A stretch of DNA of 39,854 nt, from positions 1 to 39,854 of the forward strand of contig NZ_SMKX01000071.1 of assembly GCF_004349055.1 (NCBI RefSeq). Direction: 5' to 3'. This document shows, piece by piece, positions 14,950-23,425 of the stretch; position 1 is the first letter of the stretch, and each line of letters opens with the position of its first letter. The position numbers and the translations under genes are program-made. Source of the DNA: Kribbella antibiotica (GTDB lineage Bacteria; Actinomycetota; Actinomycetes; Propionibacteriales; Kribbellaceae). Under the pieces are notes generated by a model. That model had not been told where the DNA came from and did not search any database. It saw only the letters and a list, made by a program, of their open reading frames with translations.

Positions 14950-16302
14950 TCAGAGCGTTTCTGTCGGCGCCTGCGGTAAGGGCTTGGCGTCTTCGCTCTT
15001 GGTGCTGCTGAGCGACTCGATCAGCTGCTTGGCCAGGGCGAACCCGGACCCACCCATCGTGATCGTCTTGACCAGGGTGTCCTCGATGCCCTGGGCACCG
15101 TTCAGGACGACCATGTTGCCGACCTTCTCGAACGAGCTCGCGGCCGCGCGAACGATCTCCGGGTAGGCCTCGGCGAGCTGCTGGGCCACAACCGCGTCGG
15201 TGTTGGTGGCCAGCGCCTCGGCGCGCGCCTTGATACCGGCCGCCTCGGCCATCGCCTTCGCCTGCACGGCGGCCGCCTCGGCCTTACCGTTCAGCTCGGT
15301 CGCCTTCGCCTGGGCCTCACCGCGCAGCGTGACCTCACGGGCGTTCGCCTCGGCGGACGCGATCTGCGCGTCGCGGGCCGCGTTGGCCAGCGTGCGCTGC
15401 TTGTAGGCCTCGGCGTCGGCCGGCTTCAGCACCGACGACTCCAGCTGCTTCTCGGCCAGCGACGCGTTCAGCTTGGCGGTCTCGGTCTCGGCGACGACAA
15501 CCTGCTGGCGGGCCAGCGCCTCGGCCAGCGGGCCGGACTGCTGCGCCTTCGACCGCGCCTGGTCGACCTCAGCCTGGTAACCGGCCTGGGCGATCGAGCT
15601 CTGCCGTACGGCGGCCGCCTTGGCCGCCGCGGCAACCTGCTCGCGCTCGGTGGCTTCCTTGTCCCGCTCGGCCTGCGCGATCCGGGCTGCGGCCTCGACG
15701 GCAGCGGCCTGCGGGCGACCGAGGTTGCGGATGTAGCCGGACTCGTCGTCGATCTCCTGGATCTGCAGGGAATCGACCACCAGGCCGAGCTTCTCCATGT
15801 CACCGGCCAGCGAGCCGCGGATGTTCGTGGTCAGCGTCTCGCGGTCGTGCAGCATCTCCTCGACCGTGGTGGAACCGACGATCGCGCGCAGGTGACCGGC
15901 GAACAGTTCGTGGATCGTGCTCATGACCTGCTCGTCGCTCTGCTCCAGGAAGCGCCGGGCCGCGTTCGCGATCGAGCCGTAGTCGTCACCGACCTTGTAC
16001 GCCGTGACGCCCTTGATGTGCAGCGGAATCCCTTGGCTGGACACGCACGTGACGGTCAGCGGAGTAGCCCGGATGTCGAGCGGCAGCCGCCGGACGGTCT
16101 GGAAGCCGGGGAGAACCGCGGTGCCGCGGCCGACGACGATCTTGAACCCGAGGGTCTCGTTGACCTGCTCCGAACTCGAATGCGCGCCGAGGCCGGAGAT
16201 GATGAGTGCCTCGTTCGGTTCGGCGACCCGCCAGACCATCCGGAACAAGAGAAGTAGTACGACCAGGGCAATGGCGCCGCCGATCACGTACGTCCAGAAC
16301 AT
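14950..16302 (-). CDS. Flotillin-family SPFH membrane scaffold protein
   Basis: The protein starts with a membrane-inserted helix (about residues 5-22, YVIGGAIALVVLLLLF). The SPFH/band-7 domain follows (about residues 25-190, containing PNEALIISG and TVTCVSSQGIPLHIKGVTAYKV), then an Ala/Glu/Lys-rich coiled coil (about 200-370, with the EAxA repeats typical of flotillins) and a C-terminal oligomerisation region. Flotillins organise ordered membrane domains and influence envelope stress and secretion. ATG at 16302 has a strong GGAGGGG ribosome binding site. It follows a small NfeD-domain gene by 36 nt on the same strand, the usual flotillin partner arrangement. Confidence 0.93.
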   Translation of the reverse strand: MFWTYVIGGAIALVVLLLLFRMVWRVAEPNEALIISGLGAHSSSEQVNETLGFKIVVGRGTAVLPGFQTVRRLPLDIRATPLTVTCVSSQGIPLHIKGVTAYKVGDDYGSIANAARRFLEQSDEQVMSTIHELFAGHLRAIVGSTTVEEMLHDRETLTTNIRGSLAGDMEKLGLVVDSLQIQEIDDESGYIRNLGRPQAAAVEAAARIAQAERDKEATEREQVAAAAKAAAVRQSSIAQAGYQAEVDQARSKAQQSGPLAEALARQQVVVAETETAKLNASLAEKQLESSVLKPADAEAYKQRTLANAARDAQIASAEANAREVTLRGEAQAKATELNGKAEAAAVQAKAMAEAAGIKARAEALATNTDAVVAQQLAEAYPEIVRAAASSFEKVGNMVVLNGAQGIEDTLVKTITMGGSGFALAKQLIESLSSTKSEDAKPLPQAPTETL

Positions 16303-16338
16303 TTCCCCTCCAGGGAACCAGAAGCTACAGAGCGCGAA

Positions 16339-16533
16339 CTACAAGGCGCGGGCGACGTAGACCGAGCGGGGCGGGTCGTAGTCCACGACCACGACCTGCG
16401 CGCCGACCTCGATCTCCTCGTCGACCGCGGGGTAAGCGTAGAAGGCTTCGGTGGCACCACGGACCGGCAACATGACTTCGCCGACGATTCCTGGTGCGAT
16501 CCGCCCGATCACGCGTCCCCGCTTGCCAACCAT
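16339..16533 (-). CDS. Minimal NfeD-domain protein
   Basis: A 64-residue protein consisting only of the NfeD C-terminal OB-fold (GKRGRVIGRIAPGIVGEVML ... VVVVDYDPPRSVYVARAL). Classical NfeD proteins add membrane helices and sometimes a ClpP-like protease domain. None is present here. The frame has a clear GGAGGGG before ATG at 16533 and leads directly into the flotillin gene, so it is genuine despite its size. NfeD-like proteins are thought to work with SPFH proteins in the membrane. Without a membrane helix this one would have to act in the cytoplasm at the flotillin assembly. It lies 42 nt after the sugar permease gene and might be read from the same message. Confidence 0.8.
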   Translation of the reverse strand: MVGKRGRVIGRIAPGIVGEVMLPVRGATEAFYAYPAVDEEIEVGAQVVVVDYDPPRSVYVARAL

Positions 16534-16575
16534 GACGCCCCTCCGACGTACCGCGCTTGCTCCTGGTTCCAGAGC

Positions 16576-17400
16576 TTAACCTCTGACCGCTCCTTCCGTT
16601 GCGCCCTTGATGAACTGGCGGGCGAAGACGATGAAGATCACGATGAGGGGCACCATCGCCATCAGTGCTCCGGTCATCACCATGCTGTAGTCGACACCGT
16701 GCGACCGGTTGAGACTGGACAGCGCGACCTGCAGAGTCAGGTGATCGGGGTTGGTCAGAACAACCAGCGGCCAGAAGTAGTCGTTCCAGGATCCGACGAA
16801 GGTGAAGATCCCGAGGAACGCCAGCGCCGGCCGGGCCGACGGCAGCGCCACATGCCGGTAGACACCGAGGAACCCGCAACCGTCCAGCGTGGCCGCTTCG
16901 ACCAGCTCATCGTGGATCGAGCTCGAGAAGTACTGCCGCAACCAGAAGATGCCGAAGGCATTGGCCGCCGCCGGAATGATCAGTGCCTTCAGCGATCCGA
17001 CCCAGCCGAACGCCGCCATCGTCTGGAACTGCGGGATCGCGCCGAGCTGAGCCGGCAGCAGCATCGTCGCCAGCAGGATCACGAACAGCGCGTTGCGTCC
17101 CGGGAACCTGTACTTCGCGAACGTGAACGCAGCCAGCGAATCGAAGAACAGCACCAGCAGCGTCGTCGCGACCGCCACCACCACCGTGTTCCCCATCGAC
17201 TGGAAGAACGCAACGTTTGCCAGTACGGCCCGGACGTTGTCGTCGAGCTGTGAGCCGAGGGTGAACTTCGGTGGGAACCGGTAGATGTCGGCGGTGGTGT
17301 TCGTCGCCATCACCAGCGTCCAGTAGAACGGGAACAGGCTCAGGAGTCCGGCGATCGCCAGGACCACGTGCAGCGTCGCACCGCGCCAATGCCACCTCAC
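16576..17400 (-). CDS. Sugar ABC transporter permease (MalG-like)
   Basis: A six-helix inner-membrane permease of the carbohydrate uptake CUT1 family. The conserved cytoplasmic coupling loop EAATLDGCGFLGVYRHVALP lies near residue 170 (EAA motif). The N-terminus FPFYWTLVMATNTTADI is typical of MalG/LacG proteins. The start is GTG at 17400, sharing GTGA with the stop of the preceding permease gene, so translation is coupled. No ATP-binding subunit gene is nearby. In actinobacteria a shared MsiK-type ATPase encoded elsewhere usually serves several sugar transporters. The substrate is probably an oligosaccharide or glycoside, judged from the GH4 and kinase genes of the locus. Confidence 0.93.
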   Translation of the reverse strand: MRWHWRGATLHVVLAIAGLLSLFPFYWTLVMATNTTADIYRFPPKFTLGSQLDDNVRAVLANVAFFQSMGNTVVVAVATTLLVLFFDSLAAFTFAKYRFPGRNALFVILLATMLLPAQLGAIPQFQTMAAFGWVGSLKALIIPAAANAFGIFWLRQYFSSSIHDELVEAATLDGCGFLGVYRHVALPSARPALAFLGIFTFVGSWNDYFWPLVVLTNPDHLTLQVALSSLNRSHGVDYSMVMTGALMAMVPLIVIFIVFARQFIKGATEGAVRG

Positions 17401-18278
17401 TGCTTACCCCTTCCGCCGACCAGCTTCCAGTTGATCGCCGTGAACAGCAGTACGAGCATGAAGATGCTCAGGGCAATCGCTGCGGCGTACCCGTAGTCGT
17501 TGTTGAGGAAGGCCTGTTGGTAGAAGTACATGACGATCGTCAGGCCGCTCTGGCCGACACCGCCGCTGTTGCCGACCATCACCTGTGGCTCGGTGAACGT
17601 CTGCAGGCCGCCGATCGTGGCGGTGACGACGGTGAACAGTACGACGGGTCGCAGCTGCGGCAGCGTGATCGAGAAGAAGGTCCGGGTCGCGCCCGCACCG
17701 TCGACCTTGGCCGCCTCGTACTGTTCGCGGGGGATCGCCTGCAGTCCGGCCAGATAGATGATCGTGTTGTACCCGGCCCATTGCCACACGATCATCGTCG
17801 AGATCGCGATCTTGATGCCCCAGGGTTGGCCGAGCCAGTCCTGCGTCTCGATGCCGAGGGCCCGCAGACCGGAGTTGATCAGCCCGAAGTTCGTACTGAA
17901 GACGGCCGCGAAGAAGATCGCGGCCGCCACCAGGGACGTGATGTTCGGGATGAAGTAGGCGATCCGGTAGACGCTGGAGAACCGCACAGCGCTGTTCAGC
18001 ATCACGGCCAGCACCAGCGCGATCGCCAGCGTCGGCACGGTGGACATGAAGAACAGCACGACCGTGTTCTTCAGTGCCAGCCAGAACGTGCTGTCCTCGA
18101 TCAGGAACGCGAAGTTCTGCAGCCCGACGAACGTCCGTGGGCTGAACCCGTCCCACTTCTGGAAGCCGAGCAGGATCGTCGACGCCATCGGGTAGAGCCC
18201 GAAGATCAAGAACAGGATGTAGAACGGCGACAGCGCCAGGTAGAAGCGCCAGTAAGAGAGGATGCCGCGTTTCGTCAC
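17397..18278 (-). CDS. Sugar ABC transporter permease (MalF-like)
   Basis: The partner permease: 293 residues with six predicted helices starting at YLALSPFYILFLIFGLYP. It has the FVGLQNF segment typical of UgpA/LacF proteins and the EAA-type coupling loop YEAAKVDGAGATRTFFSITLP near residue 195. I chose GTG at 18278 (VTKRGILSYW), which overlaps the binding-protein stop as GTGA. The longer upstream frame would run deep into that gene. The downstream end overlaps the MalG-like gene the same way, so binding protein and both permeases are one translationally coupled unit. Confidence 0.93.
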   Translation of the reverse strand: MTKRGILSYWRFYLALSPFYILFLIFGLYPMASTILLGFQKWDGFSPRTFVGLQNFAFLIEDSTFWLALKNTVVLFFMSTVPTLAIALVLAVMLNSAVRFSSVYRIAYFIPNITSLVAAAIFFAAVFSTNFGLINSGLRALGIETQDWLGQPWGIKIAISTMIVWQWAGYNTIIYLAGLQAIPREQYEAAKVDGAGATRTFFSITLPQLRPVVLFTVVTATIGGLQTFTEPQVMVGNSGGVGQSGLTIVMYFYQQAFLNNDYGYAAAIALSIFMLVLLFTAINWKLVGGRGKQ

Positions 18279-19564
18279 TGCACGCCCTGACGTTTGCCGA
18301 TCTGCTTGGCCTTCTCGATCGCCTCGGCCCACGCCGCGTCGGAGGTCTTCTTACCGACCTGCACCAGCTTCAGTGCATCAGTGAACGGTACGGCGATCGC
18401 TGCGTCGAGCGGCGCTTCGTACGCGATCGGGATGTCCTTGGCGGCGGGTCCGAAGACGTCGATCGGCACCTGTCCACCGAAGAACGGATCGGCCGCCTTC
18501 AACTGTGGCTTGTCGTACGCCGCCGGTGTCGCCGGGAAGATCTGCGCGTCCGCGAACGCCTTGGCCTCGTTGTCCGGGCTGAGCATGTACTTGATCACCT
18601 CGAACGCGGCCTTCGGGTCGGCGGCGTTCTTGGTGATCGCCAGGAACGAGCCGCCGAAGTTCGCCGGACCGCCCGGCGTCGGCGCGACCCGCCACTTGCC
18701 GACACTCGTCTTCGCCGCTGCCTTGATGTCCAGCGCGACCCAGGCCGCGCCGACGACGGTCGGCACCGTGCCCTGGTCGAGGCCGGCGTTCCAGTCGTTC
18801 GTCCCGCCGAGGTTCTTGCCGTCGACCTTGAGCGTGATCGCCTTCACCGCGGTGTCCCACGCCTTACGGATGTGGTCCTGGTCGCCGATGAACTTGTTGT
18901 CCTTGTCGATATAGCGAGACGTGCCCTGGTTGACGATCGTGCCGTACATGTCGACCGCGTCGGCCACGATGAACGCCTTCGGGTTCTTCGCCTTCAGCTC
19001 GACCCCGGCCTGCAGGAAGTCGTCCCAGCTCTTCATCTGCGCGCCGACCGCGGCCGGGTCGCCCGGCAGTCCGCCGGCGGTGAAGACGTCCTCGCGGTAG
19101 AACAGCGCGGTCGGCCCGATGTCGATCGGGATGCCGAGCACCTTGCCGTCCAGCGTCGTTGCCTGCTTGACCTTCCACTCCAGGTACTGGCCGAGGAAGG
19201 CGTCGTCGGCACCGATCGTCTTCAGGTCCACGAACCGGCTGGCCTGCGGGAGCAGCGAGGCGATGTCCTCACCCTTGATCCCGGTGATGTCCGGGATCGA
19301 CGTCCCGCCGCTGAACGTGGTCAGCAGCTTCTGCTTGAAGTCGCCGCCCACCTCGGAGAACTTGATGTGCTGGTCCGGGAAGTGCGCGATGGTGTCGTCC
19401 AGCACCGACTTGCCGAGCCCGCCCGGCCAGCACCACAGCGCGAGGTTGCCGGTGGCGTTCTTCTTGGCCGAGCCGGTGTCCATTCCGGACGAACAGGCGA
19501 CGACGGTGCCACCGATCACGGCTGCGAGGCCCCCAGCGAGCAGCGTCCGACGTGACAGGTCCAT
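18275..19564 (-). CDS. Sugar-binding lipoprotein of the ABC transporter
   Basis: A 429-residue extracellular solute-binding protein (family 1). The N-terminus combines a twin-arginine motif (SRRTLL) with a lipobox (VVAC), so it is probably exported folded by Tat and then lipid-anchored. The mature part starts with a Ser/Gly linker. It has features of sugar-binding proteins such as LALWCWPGG, the TTFSGGTSIPDI segment, and GIPIDIGPTALFYREDVF. ATG at 19564 follows AGGAAGG at good spacing; the longer open frame upstream overlaps the kinase gene and is not used. It lies 5 nt after the PfkB kinase gene. The ligand is unknown. Confidence 0.92.
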   Translation of the reverse strand: MDLSRRTLLAGGLAAVIGGTVVACSSGMDTGSAKKNATGNLALWCWPGGLGKSVLDDTIAHFPDQHIKFSEVGGDFKQKLLTTFSGGTSIPDITGIKGEDIASLLPQASRFVDLKTIGADDAFLGQYLEWKVKQATTLDGKVLGIPIDIGPTALFYREDVFTAGGLPGDPAAVGAQMKSWDDFLQAGVELKAKNPKAFIVADAVDMYGTIVNQGTSRYIDKDNKFIGDQDHIRKAWDTAVKAITLKVDGKNLGGTNDWNAGLDQGTVPTVVGAAWVALDIKAAAKTSVGKWRVAPTPGGPANFGGSFLAITKNAADPKAAFEVIKYMLSPDNEAKAFADAQIFPATPAAYDKPQLKAADPFFGGQVPIDVFGPAAKDIPIAYEAPLDAAIAVPFTDALKLVQVGKKTSDAAWAEAIEKAKQIGKRQGVQ

Positions 19565-19569
19565 TGGTC

Positions 19570-20520
19570 TTACCTTCCTGAGTGTGCGCTGATGAGCGCT
19601 TGGAGGTGCTGGTCTTCCGGATGTTCTTGCTGCCACCTGGCCAGGTCCGCCCAGCGGGGCGCCGCGTCGGCGCCGCCGAGCTTGGTGACGGACAGAGCGG
19701 CAGTGAGGGCGGCGAAGCGGACCCGCTGCGCGAGCGGCAGATCCCACAACGTGGCAGCAATGAAGCCGGCGGCGAACACATCACCCGCCCCGGTGGTGTC
19801 CGCCGCCGGGACTGAGAAGGCCGGTACGGCGACTCGCTCGCCGGTCCGGCCGTCGATCGCCTCCGCCCCGTGAGCGCCGTTGGAAACCACGACCACCGGG
19901 ACCCGCGGGGCGAGCGCCTCGAGCGCGGCCGCTGGCGACGTCGTACGGGTGTAGGCCATGGCTTCGTCGGCGTTCGGGAGGAAGACGTCGCAGTACTCGA
20001 GTTGGTCGAGGACTGCGGGGTCCCATTGCTCGGTCGGGTCCCAGCCGACGTCGGCGAAGACCACGCTGCCGGCGGACTTCGCTTTGGCCAGCCACTCGTT
20101 CGGCCAGGGGCCGATGTGGGCGGCAACGGCTTTCGCCTTCGGGGGAGTGGTGATCAGGTCGTCGGCGCTTAGTGGTGAGGCGCTGCCGCGGGTGACCAAG
20201 GCGCGATCGTTGTCATAGGCAAGCGCCACGGTGAGCGGTGTCGGCCAGTGGGGGAGCTTGCGGGAGAGCGTGAGATCGATGCCCTCATCGGTGGTGAGGC
20301 GATCCCAGAGCCGGTCGCCGAGGTCGTCGGCGCCGAAGGCTGCGGCCATGCCGGTGCGGAGGCCGAGTCTGGCCAGGGCGACCGCAAAGTTGGCGATGCC
20401 GCCCGGGCTCTCGTGGGAATCGGTGGCCCAGACCTCCGTGCCTGGTCGTGGGGGCGTGGGCAGGCCGAGCACCAGGTCCTGGAACACCAGGCCGGACACG
20501 ACCACGTCAAGCTCTTCCAT
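19570..20520 (-). CDS. PfkB-family carbohydrate kinase
   Basis: A ribokinase-type kinase of about 316 residues. The N-terminal motif SPGGIANFAVALARLG matches PfkB signature 1. The C-terminal DTTGAGDVFAAGF (about residue 252) matches signature 2 and carries the catalytic Asp. FLPNADEA and VVVSNGAHGAEAI are also typical. It transfers ATP phosphate to a sugar or sugar derivative; the substrate cannot be read off. It is the first gene of the minus-strand operon, ahead of the sugar-binding protein, and diverges from a DeoR regulator and GH4 glycosidase. I prefer ATG at 20520 over GTG at 20532, because the strongest Shine-Dalgarno sequence is too close to the GTG. Hypothesis: it phosphorylates the incoming glycoside for GH4. 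Confidence 0.9.
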   Translation of the reverse strand: MEELDVVVSGLVFQDLVLGLPTPPRPGTEVWATDSHESPGGIANFAVALARLGLRTGMAAAFGADDLGDRLWDRLTTDEGIDLTLSRKLPHWPTPLTVALAYDNDRALVTRGSASPLSADDLITTPPKAKAVAAHIGPWPNEWLAKAKSAGSVVFADVGWDPTEQWDPAVLDQLEYCDVFLPNADEAMAYTRTTSPAAALEALAPRVPVVVVSNGAHGAEAIDGRTGERVAVPAFSVPAADTTGAGDVFAAGFIAATLWDLPLAQRVRFAALTAALSVTKLGGADAAPRWADLARWQQEHPEDQHLQALISAHSGR

Positions 20521-20542
20521 GAGCTGCCCCACACTCCTGCAG

Positions 20543-20636
20543 GTTTGATCAAACTCTTGCGTGAATCTTGGATCGCTTTGTCAGATTCCGCAATACCCGA
20601 GCATAACTGTGACTGAAAATGACAGAGTTTGCGTGA
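20543..20636. promoter_or_regulatory. Operator-like repeats between the kinase operon and deoR-GH4
   Basis: GTTTGATCAAAC (20543-20554) is a perfect palindrome. TTGCGTGA occurs twice in direct orientation (20557-20564 and 20629-20636). CAAACTCT (20550-20557) and AGAGTTTG (20624-20631) are inverted copies. The repeats bracket the 128-bp divergent promoter region, as expected for a DeoR-family repressor that controls both directions, possibly by looping. Confidence 0.55.
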
Positions 20637-20648
20637 TACGGTCGTGAT

Positions 20649-21401
20649 GTGTTGCCGAAGCAGCGTCAGGACGAGATCGTGCGCGCACTCCGGGTCGATG
20701 GGGCCGGGGGTGTGAAGGTGCTGGCTGCCCGTCTGAGGGTCAGCGAGGCGACGATCCGTCGCGACTTGGAGCAACTGCACGACGAGGGCCGACTGACCCG
20801 CGTGTACGGCGGCGCTCTCGCGGTGGATGGCGGGGATGAGCCGTTCGCCGACGTGAACGCCGTACATGCTGCTGAGAAGGATCGGATCGCGCAGCGAGCT
20901 GCTGAGCTGGTCCAAGACGGCGAGTCGGTGTTGCTGGATATCGGGACGACCGCGTTGCGGGTTGCTCAGCACCTGCACGGGCGGTCGCTGACCGTTGTCA
21001 CCAGCAACCTTGCCGTCCTGGAGGAGCTGCAATACGACGAGTCGATCGAGCTGATCATCCTTGGCGGTTTCGTGCGGCGCAGCTACCGCTCGCTGGTCGG
21101 ATATCTGACCGAGGAGAGCCTGCGGCAGATCCACGTCGACTGGCTGTTCCTCGGCACGAGTGGTGTGCGCCCCGACGGCCGCGTCATGGACAGCACGATG
21201 ATCGAGGTTCCCGTCAAGCGCGCGATGATCCAGGCCGCAGACCGGGTCGTCCTGCTGGCCGACGCCACCAAGTTCCCCGGCCACGGCGTCGCCCGCGTCT
21301 GCGAACCCACCGAACTCCATATGGTCGTCACCGAAGCCGGCGCCGACGCGGCAACCCGAGTCCAACTGACAGAAGCAGGAGCGCAGGTGGTGCTGGCATG
21401 A
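20649..21401 (+). CDS. DeoR/GlpR-family transcriptional regulator
   Basis: A 250-residue sugar-phosphate-responsive repressor. The N-terminal winged helix (residues 1-57) contains VKVLAARLRVSEATIRRDL and the family hallmark GRLTRVYGGA. The DeoRC effector domain follows, with GTTALRVAQHL, VTSNLAVLEEL, LGGFVRRSYRSLVG and LADATKFPGHG. DeoR effectors are usually phosphorylated sugars, which would fit the kinase and GH4 products. The start is GTG at 20649, with TTG next to it as an alternative. Its stop overlaps the GH4 start as ATGA. It likely binds the repeats in the adjacent divergent gap. Confidence 0.92.
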   Translation: MLPKQRQDEIVRALRVDGAGGVKVLAARLRVSEATIRRDLEQLHDEGRLTRVYGGALAVDGGDEPFADVNAVHAAEKDRIAQRAAELVQDGESVLLDIGTTALRVAQHLHGRSLTVVTSNLAVLEELQYDESIELIILGGFVRRSYRSLVGYLTEESLRQIHVDWLFLGTSGVRPDGRVMDSTMIEVPVKRAMIQAADRVVLLADATKFPGHGVARVCEPTELHMVVTEAGADAATRVQLTEAGAQVVLA

Positions 21402-22741
21402 GACTGACCATCCTCGGCGGCGGCGGTTTCCGCGTCCCCCTCGTCTACCACGCCCTCCTCGGCGACCGCGGCCCCGGCCGCATCACCGAAGTCACCTTGT
21501 ACGACACGGATTCCACGCGGCTGTCGTCCATCGCCGCCGTACTGCGTCAGCAAGCTGTCGAATTCGTGGATCCGCCGGCGGTGACTGCGACGACCTCCCT
21601 GGACGACGCGATTCGGGGAGCGGATTTCATCTTCTCGGCTATCCGGGTGGGTGGGCTCGAGGGGCGGACTGTCGACGAGCGAGTGGCGCTCGACCTGGGT
21701 GTGCTCGGTCAGGAGACGGTTGGTGCGGGCGGGATCGCCTATGGATTGCGGACGATTCCTGTCGCGACTGCCATTGCGCAGCGGATTGCCGCGCTCGCGC
21801 CGGAGGCTTGGACGATCAACTTCACCAACCCGGCGGGGATGGTGACCGAGGCGATGATCCCGTATCTGGGGGACCGCGTGATCGGGATCTGCGACTCCCC
21901 GTCCGGTCTCGGCCGACGGGCTGCGCTGGCGCTCGGAGTCGACCCGGCGACTGCCTTCTACGACTACGCGGGGCTGAATCACCTTGGCTGGCTGCGTGGG
22001 TTGCGGTCCGGTGGGGTCGACCGCTTGCCTGAGTTGCTGACATCCACCGAGGAGCTCACCTCGTTCGAGGAGGGGCGACTGTTCGGGGTGGACTGGTTGC
22101 GGTCGCTCGGCTCGATCCCGAACGAGTACCTGCACTACTACTACTTCGCGCGCGAGACACTGGCCGCCGTGCAGGCCGTTGAGCAGACTCGCGGGACATT
22201 CCTCCTGGAGCAGCAGTCCGCGTTCTACGCCGAGACGGCGCAGCACCCCGACCAGGCGCTCGAGCTGTGGCAAAAGACCCGCGCCGAGCGTGAGTCGACG
22301 TACATGGTCGAGAGTCGTGAGATCGCCGATGCCGGTGAGCGCGACGAGCGCGACATGGCGGCGGGTGGCTATGAGCAGGTCGCGCTGTCGCTGATGCGCG
22401 CGATCGCGCACAACGAGCGAGCCTCGCTCATCCTGAACGTCCGCAACCGCGGCATCCTGCACCATCTCGACGACGACGCCGTGGTCGAGATCCCGTGCAC
22501 GGTCGACGCGAACGGCGCCTTGCCGCTCGCTGTGTCCCAGCTCACAGATCACCAGGCCGGTCTGGTCACCGCGGTCAAGGCTGTCGAGCGCTCCACCATC
22601 GAAGCCGCCACCGCCTCGTCCCGCTCAGCCGCTCTCCGAGCCTTCGCCTGGCACCCGCTGATCGACTCCGTCACCGCCGCTGGTCAGCTCCTCGATTCCT
22701 ACACCGCTCACCTCCCCGACCTCGCCTACCTGCGCGCGTGA
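21398..22741 (+). CDS. GH4 family glycosidase, 6-phospho-beta-glucosidase-like
   Basis: A glycoside hydrolase of family 4, which needs NAD+ and a divalent metal and cleaves by oxidation-elimination. Seen: the N-terminal Rossmann motif TILGGGGFRVP, FTNPAGMVTEA (about residue 145), GICDSPSGLGRR with the candidate metal Cys (about 166), LNHLGWL with the metal His (about 195), and EYLHYYYF. The GGGGFRVP form and overall look fit 6-phospho-beta-glucosidases better than alpha-galactosidases or phospho-alpha-glucosidases. Such enzymes normally act on sugars phosphorylated by a PTS. Here the neighbours are an ABC transporter and a PfkB kinase instead. The start overlaps the deoR stop by 4 nt. Substrate linkage is inferred from family only. 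Confidence 0.9.
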   Translation: MRLTILGGGGFRVPLVYHALLGDRGPGRITEVTLYDTDSTRLSSIAAVLRQQAVEFVDPPAVTATTSLDDAIRGADFIFSAIRVGGLEGRTVDERVALDLGVLGQETVGAGGIAYGLRTIPVATAIAQRIAALAPEAWTINFTNPAGMVTEAMIPYLGDRVIGICDSPSGLGRRAALALGVDPATAFYDYAGLNHLGWLRGLRSGGVDRLPELLTSTEELTSFEEGRLFGVDWLRSLGSIPNEYLHYYYFARETLAAVQAVEQTRGTFLLEQQSAFYAETAQHPDQALELWQKTRAERESTYMVESREIADAGERDERDMAAGGYEQVALSLMRAIAHNERASLILNVRNRGILHHLDDDAVVEIPCTVDANGALPLAVSQLTDHQAGLVTAVKAVERSTIEAATASSRSAALRAFAWHPLIDSVTAAGQLLDSYTAHLPDLAYLRA

Positions 22742-22919
22742 GGGCCGGATTGGTCCCGGTGCCCCGGTATCTGGCAGAATGGATGGCTGAGTCCGTCCAG
22801 GTTTGTGCAGCCCTCTAACTCCACTGCCTGGGTCCGGCCCATTCGAGCGGTTTCGGCGTTGTCCCCACGACGCTGAGCTACTCACCCAGACATGTAATCC
22901 CAAGGGAGTTCCCGCAACC

Positions 22920-23423
22920 GTGGCAGTCAAGATCCGTTTGAAGCGCATCGGCAAGAAGCGTGCGCCGCACTACCGCATCGTCGTGATGGACGCCCGCAAC
23001 AAGCGTGACGGCCGCGCCATCGAGGAGATCGGTAAGTACAACCCGAAGGCCGAGCCGTCGTTCATTCACGTCGAGTCCGACCGGGCGCAGTACTGGCTGA
23101 GCGTCGGCGCGCAGCCGACCGAGGCCGTCGAGGCCATCTTCAAGGCCTCCGGTGACTGGCAGCAGTTCAAGGGCCTTGACGCCCCGCCGCCGCTGCGGGT
23201 CAAGGAGCCGAAGCGTGACAAGCAGGAGATCTTCAACGAGGCGCTGGCCGAGGCCCACGGCACGCTGAAGACCGAGGCCGTCACCGCCAAGAAGTCGGCG
23301 AAGAAGGCTGCCGCCAAGGACGAGACCCCGAAGGCCGAGGCCGTCGAGGCCAAGACCGACGAGGCTCCCAAGGCTGACGAGGCCGCTGTCGAGGCTCCGG
23401 CCGCCGACGACGCCAAGGCCTGA
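22920..23423 (+). CDS. rpsP: 30S ribosomal protein S16
   Basis: The ribosomal core domain begins MAVKIRLKRIGKKRAPHYRI and spans about 110 residues. It is followed by an acidic/Lys/Ala-rich tail of about 55 residues (AKKSAKKAAAKDE ... AADDAKA), an extension common in actinobacterial S16. The start is GTG at 22920 behind GGGAG at 22904-22908. The longer upstream frame is not used. The 178-bp leader contains CAGAAT (22775-22780), a possible -10, with a poor -35 (TTGGTC, 19 bp upstream). The KH-domain gene follows after 2 nt. Usually rimM and trmD come next; here they are 7 kb further on. Confidence 0.98.
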   Translation: MAVKIRLKRIGKKRAPHYRIVVMDARNKRDGRAIEEIGKYNPKAEPSFIHVESDRAQYWLSVGAQPTEAVEAIFKASGDWQQFKGLDAPPPLRVKEPKRDKQEIFNEALAEAHGTLKTEAVTAKKSAKKAAAKDETPKAEAVEAKTDEAPKADEAAVEAPAADDAKA

Positions 23424-23425
23424 CG

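Noticed and set aside
17271..18290. 339-codon plus-strand ORF opposite the sugar permeases
   Set aside because: Asp/Arg/Gln-rich shadow; the minus frames encode unmistakable permeases.
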